A DNA stretch of 64,000 nt, from positions 62,001-126,000 of the forward strand of contig NZ_JACOGG010000008.1 in the NCBI RefSeq assembly GCF_014284365.1. The letters run 5' to 3'. Below are positions 41,817 to 51,895 of this stretch, in pieces (the first letter of the stretch is position 1; every line of letters begins with the position of its first letter). The position numbers and the translations under genes are program-made. Below the pieces are notes generated by a model that did not search any database, was not told the DNA's origin, and saw nothing but the letters and a program-made list of their open reading frames with translations. The DNA is from Cognatundibacterium rugosum. GTDB lineage: Bacteria > Pseudomonadota > Gammaproteobacteria > Burkholderiales > Burkholderiaceae_D.

Positions 41817-42563
41817 TCAGAAAACCTCATCTTCGCGCAGATAGCGCCATTGGCCTTCCGGTAATTTACCGAGTTTGACTTTACCGATGCGTACCCGTTT
41901 CAGACCCAGTACACGCAGACCGACCATTTCGCACATGCGGCGAATCTGGCGTTTTTTGCCTTCTTTCAGGATGAAATTGAGCTGGTCTTCATTTTGCCAG
42001 CTGACTTTGGCGGGTAACAGCTTTTTACCGTCCAGCGACAAGCCATGGTTCAGGCGTTTCAGGTCTTCGGCTGGCAGGCGACCCGGTTTGCTGTACTGTA
42101 CGCGTACCAGGTATTCTTTTTCCACGACCGTGGTTTCACCGATCAGGTGCTTGGCGATACGGCCGTCCTGCGTCAATACCAGTAAGCCCACGGAGTCGAT
42201 ATCCAGCCGACCGGCAGGCACGAGGCTGCGTAGCTGGGTAGGGTGGAACATGGTGTCGACCGTGTCTTCGCTCCAGCGATTTTCTGGCTTGATCAGCCCG
42301 ACTGCAGGCGTGTAGCCATCTTCCGCCTGACCACTGACATAGCCTACCGGCTTATTGATTAAGATGGTGACGCGCTTGGATTGCTCGGCGGCGGCCTGGC
42401 GTTCTACGCTGACTTTTTGATGCGGTAGCACTTTACTGCCGAGTTCGGACACGATTTTGCCATCGACCCGGACCCAGCCCTTGGCGATCCATTCGTCGGC
42501 TTCGCGGCGTGAACAAAGTCCGAGCTCGGACATGCGTTTTGATAATCTGATTAAGTCTGTCAT
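41817..42563 (-). CDS. RsuA/RluF-family rRNA pseudouridine synthase (248 aa)
   Basis: Isomerises a uridine in rRNA. An S4 RNA-binding domain ([21 protein letters not shown]) comes first, then the catalytic domain with the Asp motif [26 protein letters not shown] and the late [13 protein letters not shown] signature. These fit the RsuA/RluB/E/F branch; the exact position modified is not clear, RluF-like being likeliest from [12 protein letters not shown]. Confidence 0.9.
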   Translation of the reverse strand: MTDLIRLSKRMSELGLCSRREADEWIAKGWVRVDGKIVSELGSKVLPHQKVSVERQAAAEQSKRVTILINKPVGYVSGQAEDGYTPAVGLIKPENRWSEDTVDTMFHPTQLRSLVPAGRLDIDSVGLLVLTQDGRIAKHLIGETTVVEKEYLVRVQYSKPGRLPAEDLKRLNHGLSLDGKKLLPAKVSWQNEDQLNFILKEGKKRQIRRMCEMVGLRVLGLKRVRIGKVKLGKLPEGQWRYLREDEVF

Positions 42564-42709
42564 GTGTTGCTTATAGTGGCTGGTAGTTACTTATATTTGT
42601 TTGAGTTAGCTTGTCGTGGCTTGGTTTAGCTCAGCTTGGCTAATTGAGTTGCTGATATTCGTCAGGTTCGCATTGTAACGGAGTGCCGCGCAGATCTGGC
42701 TGAAAAGCC

Positions 42710-45262
42710 TCAGATACGCAGCGCATCCAGTAATTCCGCCTCAAACTGGATCTGGGTTTTTGCGCCTTGTAAGGCCGCTCCATCAACGATGAATACGTCT
42801 TCCACCCGTTCGCCCAGAGTCATGATCTTAGCGGTATGCAGATTGATTTTGTACTTGGTGAGTACATTCGCAATCGCGTACAACAGACCATTTCTGTCAT
42901 TCGCCGATATCGATAGCAGGTAATACTGTCCCTTATCATCAGGGCGTAAATCCACGCTGGGCGTGATTGGGAAGCTGCGCGACATTCTCGATAAGCGTCC
43001 GCGGTTCGGCGCTGACAGCGGTGTCTGAAGGGTCAGGATTTCACTGAGTTCATGCTCGATCAGATTAATGATGTCGCGGTATTGATTGGCAAAGCTGGGT
43101 TCGATGACCAGGAAGGTATCGAGCGCATAGCCATTGCTGCAGGTATGAATTTTGGCATCCAGAATGCCGAAATTTTTGCCATCAAAATAATTGCAGATGC
43201 GCGCAAACAGATCCGCCTGATCCTTGACATAGACCGTGACCTGTAAGCCTTCGCCTATCGGTGACAGTCTGCATTTGACGACGGGATGGCTGGCATGGGT
43301 TTTATCATGCAGTACCCGGGTTTGCCAGGCGATGTCTGAGGCGTCATGGCGCAGGAAATAGGCGACATCGAGTTGCTTCCAGAATTCTTCGTGTGCGTTC
43401 GGTGCAATGCCAGCCAAACGCAAGGCTTTGAGCGCATCTTCCTGGCGGTTTTTGAGTTCGCGGTCTTTAGATGGCATTTCGCCACCCAATACGCGCAAGG
43501 TCATTTTGTATAAATCTTCCAGCAGCTTGCCTTTCCAGGCATTCCACACTTTCGGGCTGGTGCCACGGATATCGCAGACCGTCAGCAGATACAGTGCGGT
43601 CAAATGGCGCTCATCCTTGACCAGGCTGGCGAAGTGCTGCACCACGTCGGGATCGGATAAATCCTGTTTTTGCGCGACCTGAGACATAGTCAGATGATTT
43701 TGCACCAGGAAGACCACCAGCTCGGTATTGGCGCGCGTTAAACCATGGTCGTAACAGAACTTCTTGGCATCGGCCATGCCCAGCACGGAGTGATCGCCGC
43801 CGCGTCCCTTGGCAATATCATGGAACAGGGCGGCGATGTAGAGCACCCAGGGTTCATTGAAGTTCGCCATTAACTGGCTGCAGAACGGGTATTCATGCGC
43901 ATGTTCTGGCATAGTGAAGCGGCGCAGATTGCGTACCACCATCAGGATGTGCTGGTCCACCGTATAGGCATGGAATAAGTCATGCTGCATCTGGCCTATG
44001 ATGCGGCGGAAGTTGGGCAGGTAACGGCCCAATATGCTCATCTGATTCATGCGGCGCAGCGCATGGGTGATGCCACGCGGCGATTGCAGGATCTGTAAAA
44101 ACAGCGCACGGTTGAAAATATTGTGGCGGAATTCGGCATCCATCAGCAAACGCGCATGCCACAACGCACGCAGGGTGCGCGCAGTCATGCCCTTGAGTTC
44201 GCTGTGCTGAGCCAGTACCAAAAACACTTCGAGCACCGCAGAAGGATGCGACTCAAAAGTGTCGTCCTCTGCGATATCGATGAAGCCATTGACTTCGTTA
44301 AAGCGCGCATGGATAGGCCGCGCCGTGCTGTCTTGCGGGAACAACACGGCTTCTATGTTTTGCAGCAAAATCTGATTGAGTTGCGTGACTGCCTTGGCCG
44401 CCCAGTAGTAACGCTGCATCAGGTATTCGCTGGCGCGGCGTGATTCGGTGGTTTTAAAGCCAAAGCTTTCCGCAATTGGCGCCTGTATATCGAAAATCAG
44501 GCGATCTTCGCGCCGTTTGGCGTGCAAGTGCAGACGTATGCGTATGTCTTTGAAGGCGCGTTCATTCCGTTTTAGCTGACGTGCTTCGGTGTCGGTAATC
44601 AGGCCGCGCTTAGCCAGTTCATGCCAGGAATTACCCAGATTGGCGGCTTTTGCTACCCAGAGTATGACTTGCAAATCGCGCAGGCCGCCCGGGCTTTCCT
44701 TGCAGTTCGGCTCCAGGCTGTAAGGTGTGTCTTCGTATTTTACGTGGCGCTGCTGCAGTTCCAGCAGTTTGGCCTGAAAAAACTTTTGCGGCTGCATCGC
44801 CGCCAGATAATCCTGCTGTAAGGCGCGGAATAATTTGCGGCTGCCGGTCACCAGTCTGGCTTCCAGCAGGCTGGTTTGCACGGTGATATCGGCGGCTGAC
44901 TCTTGCAGGCATTCTTCGACGGTACGTATGCTATGTCCTATATCCAGGCCTATGTCCCACAGCAATTGCACCAGGTTTTCCAGTTTCTCTTTGAGTGCAC
45001 TGTCAGGCTGGGTTTGCAGCAGTATCAGTACATCCACATCGGAGTAGGGGAATAGTTCGCCACGGCCATAGCCGCCGACGGCGATTAATGAGCACTCTTT
45101 GGGCAGGGCAAAATGACGCCAGATTTCAGTCAGGGTCTGGTCTACGTTTTTACACAGATCCTGTAGTAGCTGCTCTGCTTTTTCCTGTTCTTTAAAGCGC
45201 TGTATGACTTCCGCCTGCGCGCTTTTCAGTTTGTCCTTGAATGCCAGCATAGGGGTGCTCAT
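42710..45262 (-). CDS. glnD: PII uridylyltransferase / uridylyl-removing enzyme (850 aa)
   Basis: Glutamine sensor that uridylylates and deuridylylates PII and so sets NtrB/NtrC activity. Nucleotidyltransferase motif GGYGRGELFPYSDVDVL near residue 62, a PII-uridylyltransferase middle domain, the HD domain (YTVDQHILMVVRNL and LFHDIAKGRGGDHS, about 440-500), and two ACT domains near the end (VYVKDQADLFARICNYF, LLSISANDRNGLLYAIANVL). It lies 10 bases after map in the same direction, the usual map-glnD order of betaproteobacteria. It links to the nitrogen-regulated operon at 10384-20031. Confidence 0.96.
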   Translation of the reverse strand: MSTPMLAFKDKLKSAQAEVIQRFKEQEKAEQLLQDLCKNVDQTLTEIWRHFALPKECSLIAVGGYGRGELFPYSDVDVLILLQTQPDSALKEKLENLVQLLWDIGLDIGHSIRTVEECLQESAADITVQTSLLEARLVTGSRKLFRALQQDYLAAMQPQKFFQAKLLELQQRHVKYEDTPYSLEPNCKESPGGLRDLQVILWVAKAANLGNSWHELAKRGLITDTEARQLKRNERAFKDIRIRLHLHAKRREDRLIFDIQAPIAESFGFKTTESRRASEYLMQRYYWAAKAVTQLNQILLQNIEAVLFPQDSTARPIHARFNEVNGFIDIAEDDTFESHPSAVLEVFLVLAQHSELKGMTARTLRALWHARLLMDAEFRHNIFNRALFLQILQSPRGITHALRRMNQMSILGRYLPNFRRIIGQMQHDLFHAYTVDQHILMVVRNLRRFTMPEHAHEYPFCSQLMANFNEPWVLYIAALFHDIAKGRGGDHSVLGMADAKKFCYDHGLTRANTELVVFLVQNHLTMSQVAQKQDLSDPDVVQHFASLVKDERHLTALYLLTVCDIRGTSPKVWNAWKGKLLEDLYKMTLRVLGGEMPSKDRELKNRQEDALKALRLAGIAPNAHEEFWKQLDVAYFLRHDASDIAWQTRVLHDKTHASHPVVKCRLSPIGEGLQVTVYVKDQADLFARICNYFDGKNFGILDAKIHTCSNGYALDTFLVIEPSFANQYRDIINLIEHELSEILTLQTPLSAPNRGRLSRMSRSFPITPSVDLRPDDKGQYYLLSISANDRNGLLYAIANVLTKYKINLHTAKIMTLGERVEDVFIVDGAALQGAKTQIQFEAELLDALRI

Positions 45263-45272
45263 TGTGCAGATC

Positions 45273-46082
45273 TCAGGCCAGTTTGATGAAATCCGGCAGC
45301 GCTGGATAGCCTTCAGACATAGTCAGTACTTCAAAGCCGGTTTCGGTGACCAGTATGGTGTGTTCCCATTGTGCTGACAGGCTGCGGTCCTTGGTTTTGA
45401 TGGTCCAGCCGTCTGGCATCGCCTTGATTTCTTTTTTGCCCGCATTGATCATCGGTTCTATCGTGAAGATCATGCCAGCTTCCAGTTTTTCCATGGTGCC
45501 AGGTTTGCCATAGTGCATCACTTGTGGCGCTTCATGGAAAACCTTGCCTATGCCGTGGCCGCAGAATTCACGGACTACGCTGTAGCCGGCTTTCTCTGCG
45601 TGCTGTTGTATCGCATGGCCGATATCGCCCAGATGGACGCCAGGTTTGACCTTGGCGATGCCTATCCACAGGCATTCATACGTGATTTGCGACAGGCGGC
45701 GCGCCAGGATGGAGGGTTCGCCAATGAAAAACATACGGCTGGTGTCGCCGTGGTAGCCATCTTTAATGACGGTGATGTCAAGATTGACCACGTCGCCGTT
45801 TTTGAGTGCCTTGGCATTCGGGATGCCGTGGCAAATCACATCATTGACTGAGGTGCAGATTGCTTTTGGGTAGGGTGTGTAGCCGGGCGGGCAGTAATTC
45901 AGGGGTGCCGGGATGGTGCCTTGCACGTTGACCATGTATTCATGACAAAGACGGTCTAATTCTTCAGTGGTAACGCCGGGTTTGACGAAAGGCGTGATGT
46001 AATCCAGCACTTCGGAGGCTAATTTGCCTGCAATGCGCATGCCTGCGATGTCTTCAGCGGATTTAATAGAAATGGAGTCCAT
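45273..46082 (-). CDS. map: Methionine aminopeptidase type I (269 aa)
   Basis: Removes N-terminal methionine from new proteins. The metal site is complete: HGIPNAKALKNGDVVNLDITV, GYHGDTSRMFF, EFCGHGIGKVFHE, MIFTIEPMIN and WEHTILVTETG. Start ATG 46082. It is divergent from rpsB, the standard arrangement in this phylum. Confidence 0.97.
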   Translation of the reverse strand: MDSISIKSAEDIAGMRIAGKLASEVLDYITPFVKPGVTTEELDRLCHEYMVNVQGTIPAPLNYCPPGYTPYPKAICTSVNDVICHGIPNAKALKNGDVVNLDITVIKDGYHGDTSRMFFIGEPSILARRLSQITYECLWIGIAKVKPGVHLGDIGHAIQQHAEKAGYSVVREFCGHGIGKVFHEAPQVMHYGKPGTMEKLEAGMIFTIEPMINAGKKEIKAMPDGWTIKTKDRSLSAQWEHTILVTETGFEVLTMSEGYPALPDFIKLA

Positions 46083-46384
46083 ACGGATTTTTGTTATTTT
46101 GAAAAAGTGTTGGAATTGCTGCGCTCTGGAAATAGGATTAAAACATTCCTCAGAGAAAGCCTTGGGGCTTCATTATAGACGAGCTGCGCCTCTGTCGTCC
46201 TGTTTGAGATGATGGGATGCTTGAGGAAAGCAATGTTTTCATAGTAGAATAGATGGTTAGCTTGTATTGGCATTAAAAAATCTTTGCAAGTTAATCATTT
46301 TTTATTAATCGAATCCGGTCTGAAAGGGTGTTCGGGTATGACCTGGATCACTGACTGGATTCAAGACCTAACCCTGGAGTTATT
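46083..46384. other. Divergent map/rpsB control region
   Basis: About 300 bases holding the rpsB promoter and its untranslated leader of about 130 bases. The leader could carry an S2 autoregulatory structure, but I cannot draw one with confidence. Confidence 0.5.
46221..46250 (+). promoter_or_regulatory. Sigma70 promoter of rpsB-tsf
   Basis: TTGAGG (46221-46226), 18-base spacer, TAGAAT (46245-46250). It matches the consensus at 4 of 6 and 5 of 6 positions and lies upstream of a long leader, as is usual for rpsB. Confidence 0.55.
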
Positions 46385-47131
46385 ATGTCCGTAACAATGC
46401 GTGAAATGCTGGAAGCTGGTGTGCACTTTGGTCACCAAACCCGTTTTTGGAACCCAAAAATGGCACCGTTCATTTTCGGCCATCGCAACAAGATTCATAT
46501 CGTCAACCTGGAAAAGACTCTGTCTATGTACCAGGAAGCGATGAAGTACATCCGTCAATTGTCCGCTAACCGCGGCACAATTCTGCTGGTTGGTACTAAG
46601 CGTCAATCGCGTGAAATCATCGCGGCTGAAGCGCAGCGCGCAGGTATGCCTTTCGTTGACCAACGTTGGTTGGGTGGTATGTTGACAAACTTCAAAACTG
46701 TCAAAACCTCCATCAAGCGTTTGAAAGAAATGGAAGTAGCTATCGAAGACGGCTCCGTAGAAAAGCTGTCTAAAAAAGAAGCTCTGATGTTCCAGCGTGA
46801 AATGATCAAGCTGCAAAAATCTATCGGCGGTATCAAAGATATGGGCGGCATCCCTGACGCAATTTTCGTGGTTGACGTTGGTTACCACAAAGGCGCGATC
46901 ACTGAAGCAGCTAAACTGGGTATCCCGGTTATCGGCGTGGTTGATACTAACCACTCCCCAGAAGGCGTAACTTATGTTATCCCTGGTAACGATGACTCTT
47001 CCAAAGCAATCGCTCTGTACGCTCGTGGCGTTGCAGATGCAATCCTGGAAGGCCGTGCAAACGCAGTGAACGAAGTTCTGGAAGCTGTTAAGCCAGGTTC
47101 TGACGAGTTCGTAGAAGTAGAACAAGCGTAA
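46385..47131 (+). CDS. rpsB: 30S ribosomal protein S2 (248 aa)
   Basis: Small-subunit ribosomal protein. [22 protein letters not shown] is the S2 N-terminal signature, and [25 protein letters not shown] and [16 protein letters not shown] are all present. GGAG precedes ATG by about 6 bases. It heads the rpsB-tsf unit. Confidence 0.98.
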   Translation: MSVTMREMLEAGVHFGHQTRFWNPKMAPFIFGHRNKIHIVNLEKTLSMYQEAMKYIRQLSANRGTILLVGTKRQSREIIAAEAQRAGMPFVDQRWLGGMLTNFKTVKTSIKRLKEMEVAIEDGSVEKLSKKEALMFQREMIKLQKSIGGIKDMGGIPDAIFVVDVGYHKGAITEAAKLGIPVIGVVDTNHSPEGVTYVIPGNDDSSKAIALYARGVADAILEGRANAVNEVLEAVKPGSDEFVEVEQA

Positions 47132-47149
47132 TTTTGTTCAGCTGAATCA

Positions 47150-47175
47150 CCCTGATCTGTTGCGGCAGATCAGGG
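47150..47175. repeat. 10-bp hairpin between rpsB and tsf
   Basis: CCCTGATCTG (47150-47159) pairs with CAGATCAGGG (47166-47175). No T-run follows on the plus strand; it precedes the real attenuator and may stabilise the rpsB mRNA end. Confidence 0.6.
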
Positions 47176-47183
47176 AAAAAATG

Positions 47184-47210
47184 GGGCAACGATCGTTCGC
47201 CCTTTTTTTT
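47184..47210 (+). terminator. Attenuator between rpsB and tsf
   Basis: GGGCAACG and CGTT(C)GCCC form a stem with one bulge (47184-47202), followed by eight T (47203-47210). Partial termination here would make more S2 than EF-Ts. Confidence 0.8.
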
Positions 47211-47263
47211 AAACTAAATTTGATGATCAGTGTCCGTTGGCACTAATGAATTAGGAGAATGAC

Positions 47264-48145
47264 ATGGCAGCGATTACAGCAGCGATGGTTGGCGCACTGC
47301 GCGCAAAGACTGATGCCCCTATGATGGAATGCAAAAAAGCATTGACAGAGGCTGATGGTGATATGGACCGTGCGGAAGAGATTCTGCGTGTAAAACTGGG
47401 TAGCAAAGCTTCTAAAGCGTCTTCCCGTATTACTGCAGAAGGCGTAGTTGCTTCCTATATCTCTGGTAATGTTGGCGCGTTGATCGAAATCAACTGCGAA
47501 ACCGACTTCGTGACTAAGAACGATGACTTCATCGCTCTGGCAAACACTTGCGTTAAGCTGGTTGCTGAACACAATCCTGCAGACGTTGCAGCATTGGGCG
47601 CATTGCCACTCGACGGCAAAACAGTGGAAGAAGTACGTGCAGCACTGGTTGGTAAAATCGGTGAAAACATGTCTATCCGCCGTTTCGTACGTTTCGAAAC
47701 TCAGTCCAAACTGACTTCTTACCTGCACGGCACACGTATCGGTGTTGTAGTTGAGTTTGACGCAGCAGAAGAACAAATCGGTAAAGACGTAGCGATGCAC
47801 ATCGCTGCGATGAAACCAGTTTCCCTGTCTACAGAACAGGTTCCTGCAGAACTGATCGAAAAAGAGCGTTCAGTTGCAGAACAAAAAGCAGCAGAATCCG
47901 GCAAGCCAGCGGATATCGCAGCGAAAATGGTTGAAGGTTCTGTGCAGAAGTTCCTGAAAGAAGTTTCTCTGTTGAACCAGCCTTTCGTTAAAAACGACAA
48001 GCAAACCGTTGAACAGATGCTCAAAGCATCCGGCGCATCTGTCAAAGCATTCACCATGTTTGTTGTTGGTGAAGGCATTGAAAAGAAAGTCGACGATTTC
48101 GCAGCTGAAGTTGCAGCGCAGGTTGCAGCAGCAAAACAAGCGTAA
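47264..48145 (+). CDS. tsf: Elongation factor Ts (293 aa)
   Basis: Guanine nucleotide exchange factor for EF-Tu. [21 protein letters not shown] is followed by [17 protein letters not shown] (UBA-like), then [20 protein letters not shown] and the C-terminal coiled/dimer region. TTAGGAG ribosome site. Codon choice is strongly biased, as expected for a highly expressed gene. Confidence 0.98.
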   Translation: MAAITAAMVGALRAKTDAPMMECKKALTEADGDMDRAEEILRVKLGSKASKASSRITAEGVVASYISGNVGALIEINCETDFVTKNDDFIALANTCVKLVAEHNPADVAALGALPLDGKTVEEVRAALVGKIGENMSIRRFVRFETQSKLTSYLHGTRIGVVVEFDAAEEQIGKDVAMHIAAMKPVSLSTEQVPAELIEKERSVAEQKAAESGKPADIAAKMVEGSVQKFLKEVSLLNQPFVKNDKQTVEQMLKASGASVKAFTMFVVGEGIEKKVDDFAAEVAAQVAAAKQA

Positions 48146-48161
48146 TCTGGCATTAAAGAAA

Positions 48162-48185
48162 ACGGGCCGAAAGGCCCGTTTTTTT
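48162..48185 (+). terminator. Intrinsic terminator of tsf
   Basis: ACGGGCC-GAAA-GGCCCGT with a GNRA-type tetraloop, followed by seven T in all. It is a canonical terminator 16 bases behind the stop. Confidence 0.95.
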
Positions 48186-48318
48186 AAGCTCAGCAATTAC
48201 GCGCTCAAACAGGCTAATTTGCCTTGTACATCTTGATGGCTCAGCTTGTACCTGGTGTTCAAAGCAAATCAGCAAGTTTATTTTTGTTTTTATTTTTAAT
48301 TTCTGAAGGAGTCCTATC

Positions 48319-49035
48319 ATGACAAAACCTGCGTATAAGCGTGTGCTCTTGAAGCTCTCCGGCGAAGCCCTGATGGGCGATGATCCATTTGGCATCAATC
48401 GTGCAACGATAGAGCGTATGGTGGCAGACGTTGCCGAAGTTTCACGCATGGGCGTGGAGCTGGCGATTGTTATTGGTGGTGGTAATATTTTCCGTGGCGT
48501 GGCGCCTGGTGCGCAAGGCATGGATCGTGCAACAGCCGATTACATGGGTATGCTGGCAACTGTCATGAATTCTCTGGCATTGGCTGATGCAATGCGCCAG
48601 GTGGGTCTGACTGCCCGTGTGATGTCCGCGATTGGTATCGAGCAGGTCGTAGAGCCTTATGTGCGTCCTAAGGCACTGCAATATTTGGAAGAAGGTAAAG
48701 TCGTCGTGTTCGCGGCCGGTACCGGCAATCCTTTCTTCACCACAGATACTGCGGCAGCGCTGCGTGGCTCTGAAATCGGTGCAGAAATCGTGTTGAAAGC
48801 GACTAAGGTTGACGGAGTTTACACGGCTGATCCGAAAAAAGATCCGAATGCGACCCGTTTTTCCACTATCTCGTTTGATGAGGCAATCTCCCGTCACCTG
48901 CAGGTAATGGATGCGACTGCATTTGCATTGTGCCGCGACCAGAAGCTGCCGATCAAAGTGTTTTCTATCGTCAAACCAGGTGCATTAAAGAATGTCATTC
49001 TGGGTGCAGACGAAGGCACATTAGTACACGTATAA
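48319..49035 (+). CDS. pyrH: UMP kinase (238 aa)
   Basis: Phosphorylates UMP to UDP in pyrimidine synthesis. [36 protein letters not shown] and [13 protein letters not shown] are characteristic of bacterial hexameric UMP kinases. AAGGAG stands before the ATG. Confidence 0.97.
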   Translation: MTKPAYKRVLLKLSGEALMGDDPFGINRATIERMVADVAEVSRMGVELAIVIGGGNIFRGVAPGAQGMDRATADYMGMLATVMNSLALADAMRQVGLTARVMSAIGIEQVVEPYVRPKALQYLEEGKVVVFAAGTGNPFFTTDTAAALRGSEIGAEIVLKATKVDGVYTADPKKDPNATRFSTISFDEAISRHLQVMDATAFALCRDQKLPIKVFSIVKPGALKNVILGADEGTLVHV

Positions 49036-49108
49036 TTCTGGCTTTTGCATTAATCAATTTCCTGTGCGGGATGCCAAATGATTCCCGCACTGATGTTTGG
49101 AGGTAAGT

Positions 49109-49669
49109 ATGTCCGTAGCAGATATTAAAAAAAATACCGATCAAAGGATGCAGAAGTCGATAGAGACTCTCAAAGCTGATCTGGCTAAAGTGCGCACTGG
49201 CCGTGCTCATACCGGTATTCTCGATCACGTCATGGTGGACTATTATGGTTCTCCGACCAATATTTCTCAGGTTGCCAATGTGACGCTGATTGATGCGCGC
49301 ACGATCGGTGTGCAGCCTTGGGAAAAGAAAATGCTGAGCACAATTGAAAAGGCGATTCGTGATTCCGATCTGGGTCTGAATCCATCCAGCCAGGGTGACA
49401 TGATTCGTGTACCTACACCGCCGCTGACTGAAGAGCGCCGTAAAGAAATGGTCAAGCTGGTCAAGACCGAAGGTGAGGGCGCGAAAATTGCGGTTCGTAA
49501 TATCCGTCGCGATGCCAATGAATCCCTGAAAAAAATGCTCAAGGATAAAGAGTGCTCTGAAGACGATGAGCGCCGCGCACAGGATGATATCCAGAAGCTG
49601 ACAGATAAATTTGTTGCTGAAGTGGACAAGCTGTTGGCAGAAAAAGAAAAAGAAGTGTTGACGGTATAA
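49109..49669 (+). CDS. frr: Ribosome recycling factor (186 aa)
   Basis: Splits post-termination ribosomes with [28 protein letters not shown]-type first helix, [15 protein letters not shown] and [20 protein letters not shown] fit the family. ATG 49109 is chosen for GGAGG at 49099-49103; a further in-frame ATG 49097 lies on the ribosome site itself. Confidence 0.97.
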   Translation: MSVADIKKNTDQRMQKSIETLKADLAKVRTGRAHTGILDHVMVDYYGSPTNISQVANVTLIDARTIGVQPWEKKMLSTIEKAIRDSDLGLNPSSQGDMIRVPTPPLTEERRKEMVKLVKTEGEGAKIAVRNIRRDANESLKKMLKDKECSEDDERRAQDDIQKLTDKFVAEVDKLLAEKEKEVLTV

Positions 49670-49722
49670 ATTTGATTCTGCATGATAGATCATCTTTTAT
49701 CTTTGTCAGAATAAACCGGATC

Positions 49723-49791
49723 CGTGACGGATTGGCCTGTTTTTTTCAGCCTGCTCTGAAAATCACTGGCCATTCCGTCACGTTTCTTTTT
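49723..49791 (+). terminator. Long-stem terminator behind frr, at the place normally taken by uppS
   Basis: CGTGACGGATTGGCC (49723-49737) pairs with GGCCATTCCGTCACG (49768-49782) with one mismatch in 15, followed by TTTCTTTTT. A shorter nested hairpin ATCCG-TGA-CGGAT followed by seven T lies in the left arm. It should end the pyrH-frr transcript, leaving cdsA to its own promoter. Confidence 0.7.
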
Positions 49792-49861
49792 GTGCGTTCA
49801 CATTCAATCATGCAGCATTCTGCCACCGTTGATGGTATTGATGCTTGCGGTATAGCTCATC

Positions 49862-50692
49862 ATGTTAAAAACCCGGATTATCACTGCACTGGTCTTGTTG
49901 GCCATCCTGATTCCCACCTTATTTTCAGGTAACTTTCTGTTATTTTCAGTAGTGATCTCTGCATTTTTTGCGGCGGCGATCTGGGAGTGTCAGCGCCTGT
50001 TCAAGAAGCCGCTACCGATACCTATGAGCGTGGTCTGGACGGCTTTTTTTGCTTATGTGCTGTTCCATCTGCGTGATTTTTCCACCGTATTGTTGTTTGC
50101 GTTGTGTGTCGCATTCTGGGTGCTGCGTTTGCTGCCTTTATTGTACAAAGGCCTCCCTAAGGATTTTGGCTATTCGAATGGCATACTGAGTACGCTGTAC
50201 GGCATCGTCGTGTTCGGCTGCTTTGTCGCCATCGCGGTGTTATATCAGCGTTCTGCTCTATTTTTGTTATCGGTGATGGCGATCGTATGGATTGCTGATA
50301 TCGGCGCCTATTTTGCAGGTAAGGCTTTTGGTAAGCGAAAACTCGCGCCTGGCATTTCGCCGGGTAAGTCCTGGGAAGGAGCGCTGGGCGGTGCGGTTGC
50401 GGTGCTTGGGTTGACTGCAGCATCGACTTTGCTGCCTGCATTGCAGGATACCTTTGCTGCGCAGTTAATGCAGGCGAAAGGCGCATTGATTTTTGTCGCT
50501 GTGATGTTGTTGATTTCTGCCGCCAGCGTCGTGGGGGACTTGTTTGAGTCTATGCTCAAGCGTCGTGCCGGCATGAAAGATAGCAGCCAGCTCTTGCCTG
50601 GTCATGGCGGTGTACTGGATCGCGTCGATGCGTTGATTCCTGTACTGCCTCTGGTTGCGCTGATTTGCGCTTATCTGAATATTATTCACTGA
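49862..50692 (+). CDS. cdsA: Phosphatidate cytidylyltransferase (276 aa)
   Basis: Housekeeping CDP-diacylglycerol synthase of the inner membrane. About eight hydrophobic helices and the signature GDLFESMLKRRAGMKDSSQL followed by LPGHGGVLDRVDAL. It normally follows uppS, which is missing here. The ribosome site is weak. Confidence 0.96.
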   Translation: MLKTRIITALVLLAILIPTLFSGNFLLFSVVISAFFAAAIWECQRLFKKPLPIPMSVVWTAFFAYVLFHLRDFSTVLLFALCVAFWVLRLLPLLYKGLPKDFGYSNGILSTLYGIVVFGCFVAIAVLYQRSALFLLSVMAIVWIADIGAYFAGKAFGKRKLAPGISPGKSWEGALGGAVAVLGLTAASTLLPALQDTFAAQLMQAKGALIFVAVMLLISAASVVGDLFESMLKRRAGMKDSSQLLPGHGGVLDRVDALIPVLPLVALICAYLNIIH

Positions 50693-50713
50693 TTTCGTTT
50701 TATTTTGCTTGTT

Positions 50714-51895
50714 ATGGCTACTACTCAAAAAATTTGCGTACTGGGTTCTACCGGTTCCATCGGTGTCTCAACGCTGGATGTCGTCGCACGCCATCCGGAA
50801 CGCTATGCCGTTCATGCGCTGACCGCACATAGCCAGGTCGATAAACTGCTGGAGCAATGCCGGGTATTTCAGCCGGCGCTGGCTATCGTGGGTACAGCGG
50901 CGGCGGCGGATGCCTTGCATCAGGGTTTGGCCGCAGCGGGTCTGACTGGCATACAGGTCGAATTTGGCCCGGACGCCTTATGCCGTGCGGCTTCTGCGAC
51001 TGAAGTGGATATGGTCATGGCTGCTATTGTGGGTGCGGCTGGCTTGCCGGCATCGCTGGCAGCAGCACGCGCAGGGAAGAAGGTTTTACTCGCCAATAAA
51101 GAGGCACTGGTGATGTCTGGCCAGTTGTTTATGGACGCGATCGCGGAGTCTGGTGCCAGCCTGCTGCCTATCGACAGCGAGCATAATGCGATTTTTCAGT
51201 GCTTGCCGCGCCAGTATCAGGGCAATATGCAGCAACATGGTGTGCGTAAAATTGTATTGACCGCGTCCGGCGGTCCTTTCCTGCATCGTGCTGTCGAGAC
51301 GCTGACTGACGTGACGCCGGAACAGGCAGTGGCGCATCCTAACTGGGTCATGGGGCGCAAGATCTCCGTCGATTCCGCGACCATGATGAATAAGGGTCTG
51401 GAGGTCATTGAGGCGCACTGGCTGTTTAATGCGCCGGCTGATGATATTGAGGTGGTGATCCATCCACAAAGTGTGATCCACTCCATGGTGTCGTATAACG
51501 ATGGCTCAGTGTTGGCGCAAATGGGGAATCCGGATATGCGTACGCCGATTGCTTACGGTCTTGCTTATCCTGAGCGTATCGACTCTGGCGTAGCGCCGCT
51601 GGATTTGGTTCAGGTGGCGAAGCTGCATTTTGAAAAGGCGGATTTTCAACGTTTCCCTTGCCTGGCACTCGCGTATCAGGCCTTGCGTGCCGGTGGTTCT
51701 GCACCCACAGTGCTGAATGCGGCGAATGAAATTGCCGTGCAAGCTTTCCTCGATAAGAAAACCGGTTTCCGCGATATAGACCGTATCATCGCTAAAACCA
51801 TGGATGCGATAGAAGTCACAGCCTGTCAGGATCTGGCGGCGATTCTTGAGGTGGATGCAAAGGCGCGTCGCTTTGCCGCTGGGTTGGTGAACTGA
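50714..51895 (+). CDS. dxr: 1-deoxy-D-xylulose 5-phosphate reductoisomerase (393 aa)
   Basis: Makes MEP in the non-mevalonate isoprenoid pathway. NADPH motif [41 protein letters not shown] and [20 protein letters not shown] are intact. I start at ATG 50714 ([11 protein letters not shown]); an earlier TTG at 50705 is possible. Its stop overlaps the rseP start (TGATG). Confidence 0.97.
   Translation: MATTQKICVLGSTGSIGVSTLDVVARHPERYAVHALTAHSQVDKLLEQCRVFQPALAIVGTAAAADALHQGLAAAGLTGIQVEFGPDALCRAASATEVDMVMAAIVGAAGLPASLAAARAGKKVLLANKEALVMSGQLFMDAIAESGASLLPIDSEHNAIFQCLPRQYQGNMQQHGVRKIVLTASGGPFLHRAVETLTDVTPEQAVAHPNWVMGRKISVDSATMMNKGLEVIEAHWLFNAPADDIEVVIHPQSVIHSMVSYNDGSVLAQMGNPDMRTPIAYGLAYPERIDSGVAPLDLVQVAKLHFEKADFQRFPCLALAYQALRAGGSAPTVLNAANEIAVQAFLDKKTGFRDIDRIIAKTMDAIEVTACQDLAAILEVDAKARRFAAGLVN

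Noticed and set aside
46361-47125. 254-codon minus-strand frame across rpsB
   Set aside because: Exact antisense shadow of rpsB created by its codon bias.
47243-47800. 185-codon minus-strand frame across tsf
   Set aside because: Antisense shadow of tsf.
49672-49932. Open frame in the frr-cdsA gap as a uppS remnant
   Set aside because: No trace of the UppS motifs, and it runs into the cdsA start in another frame.
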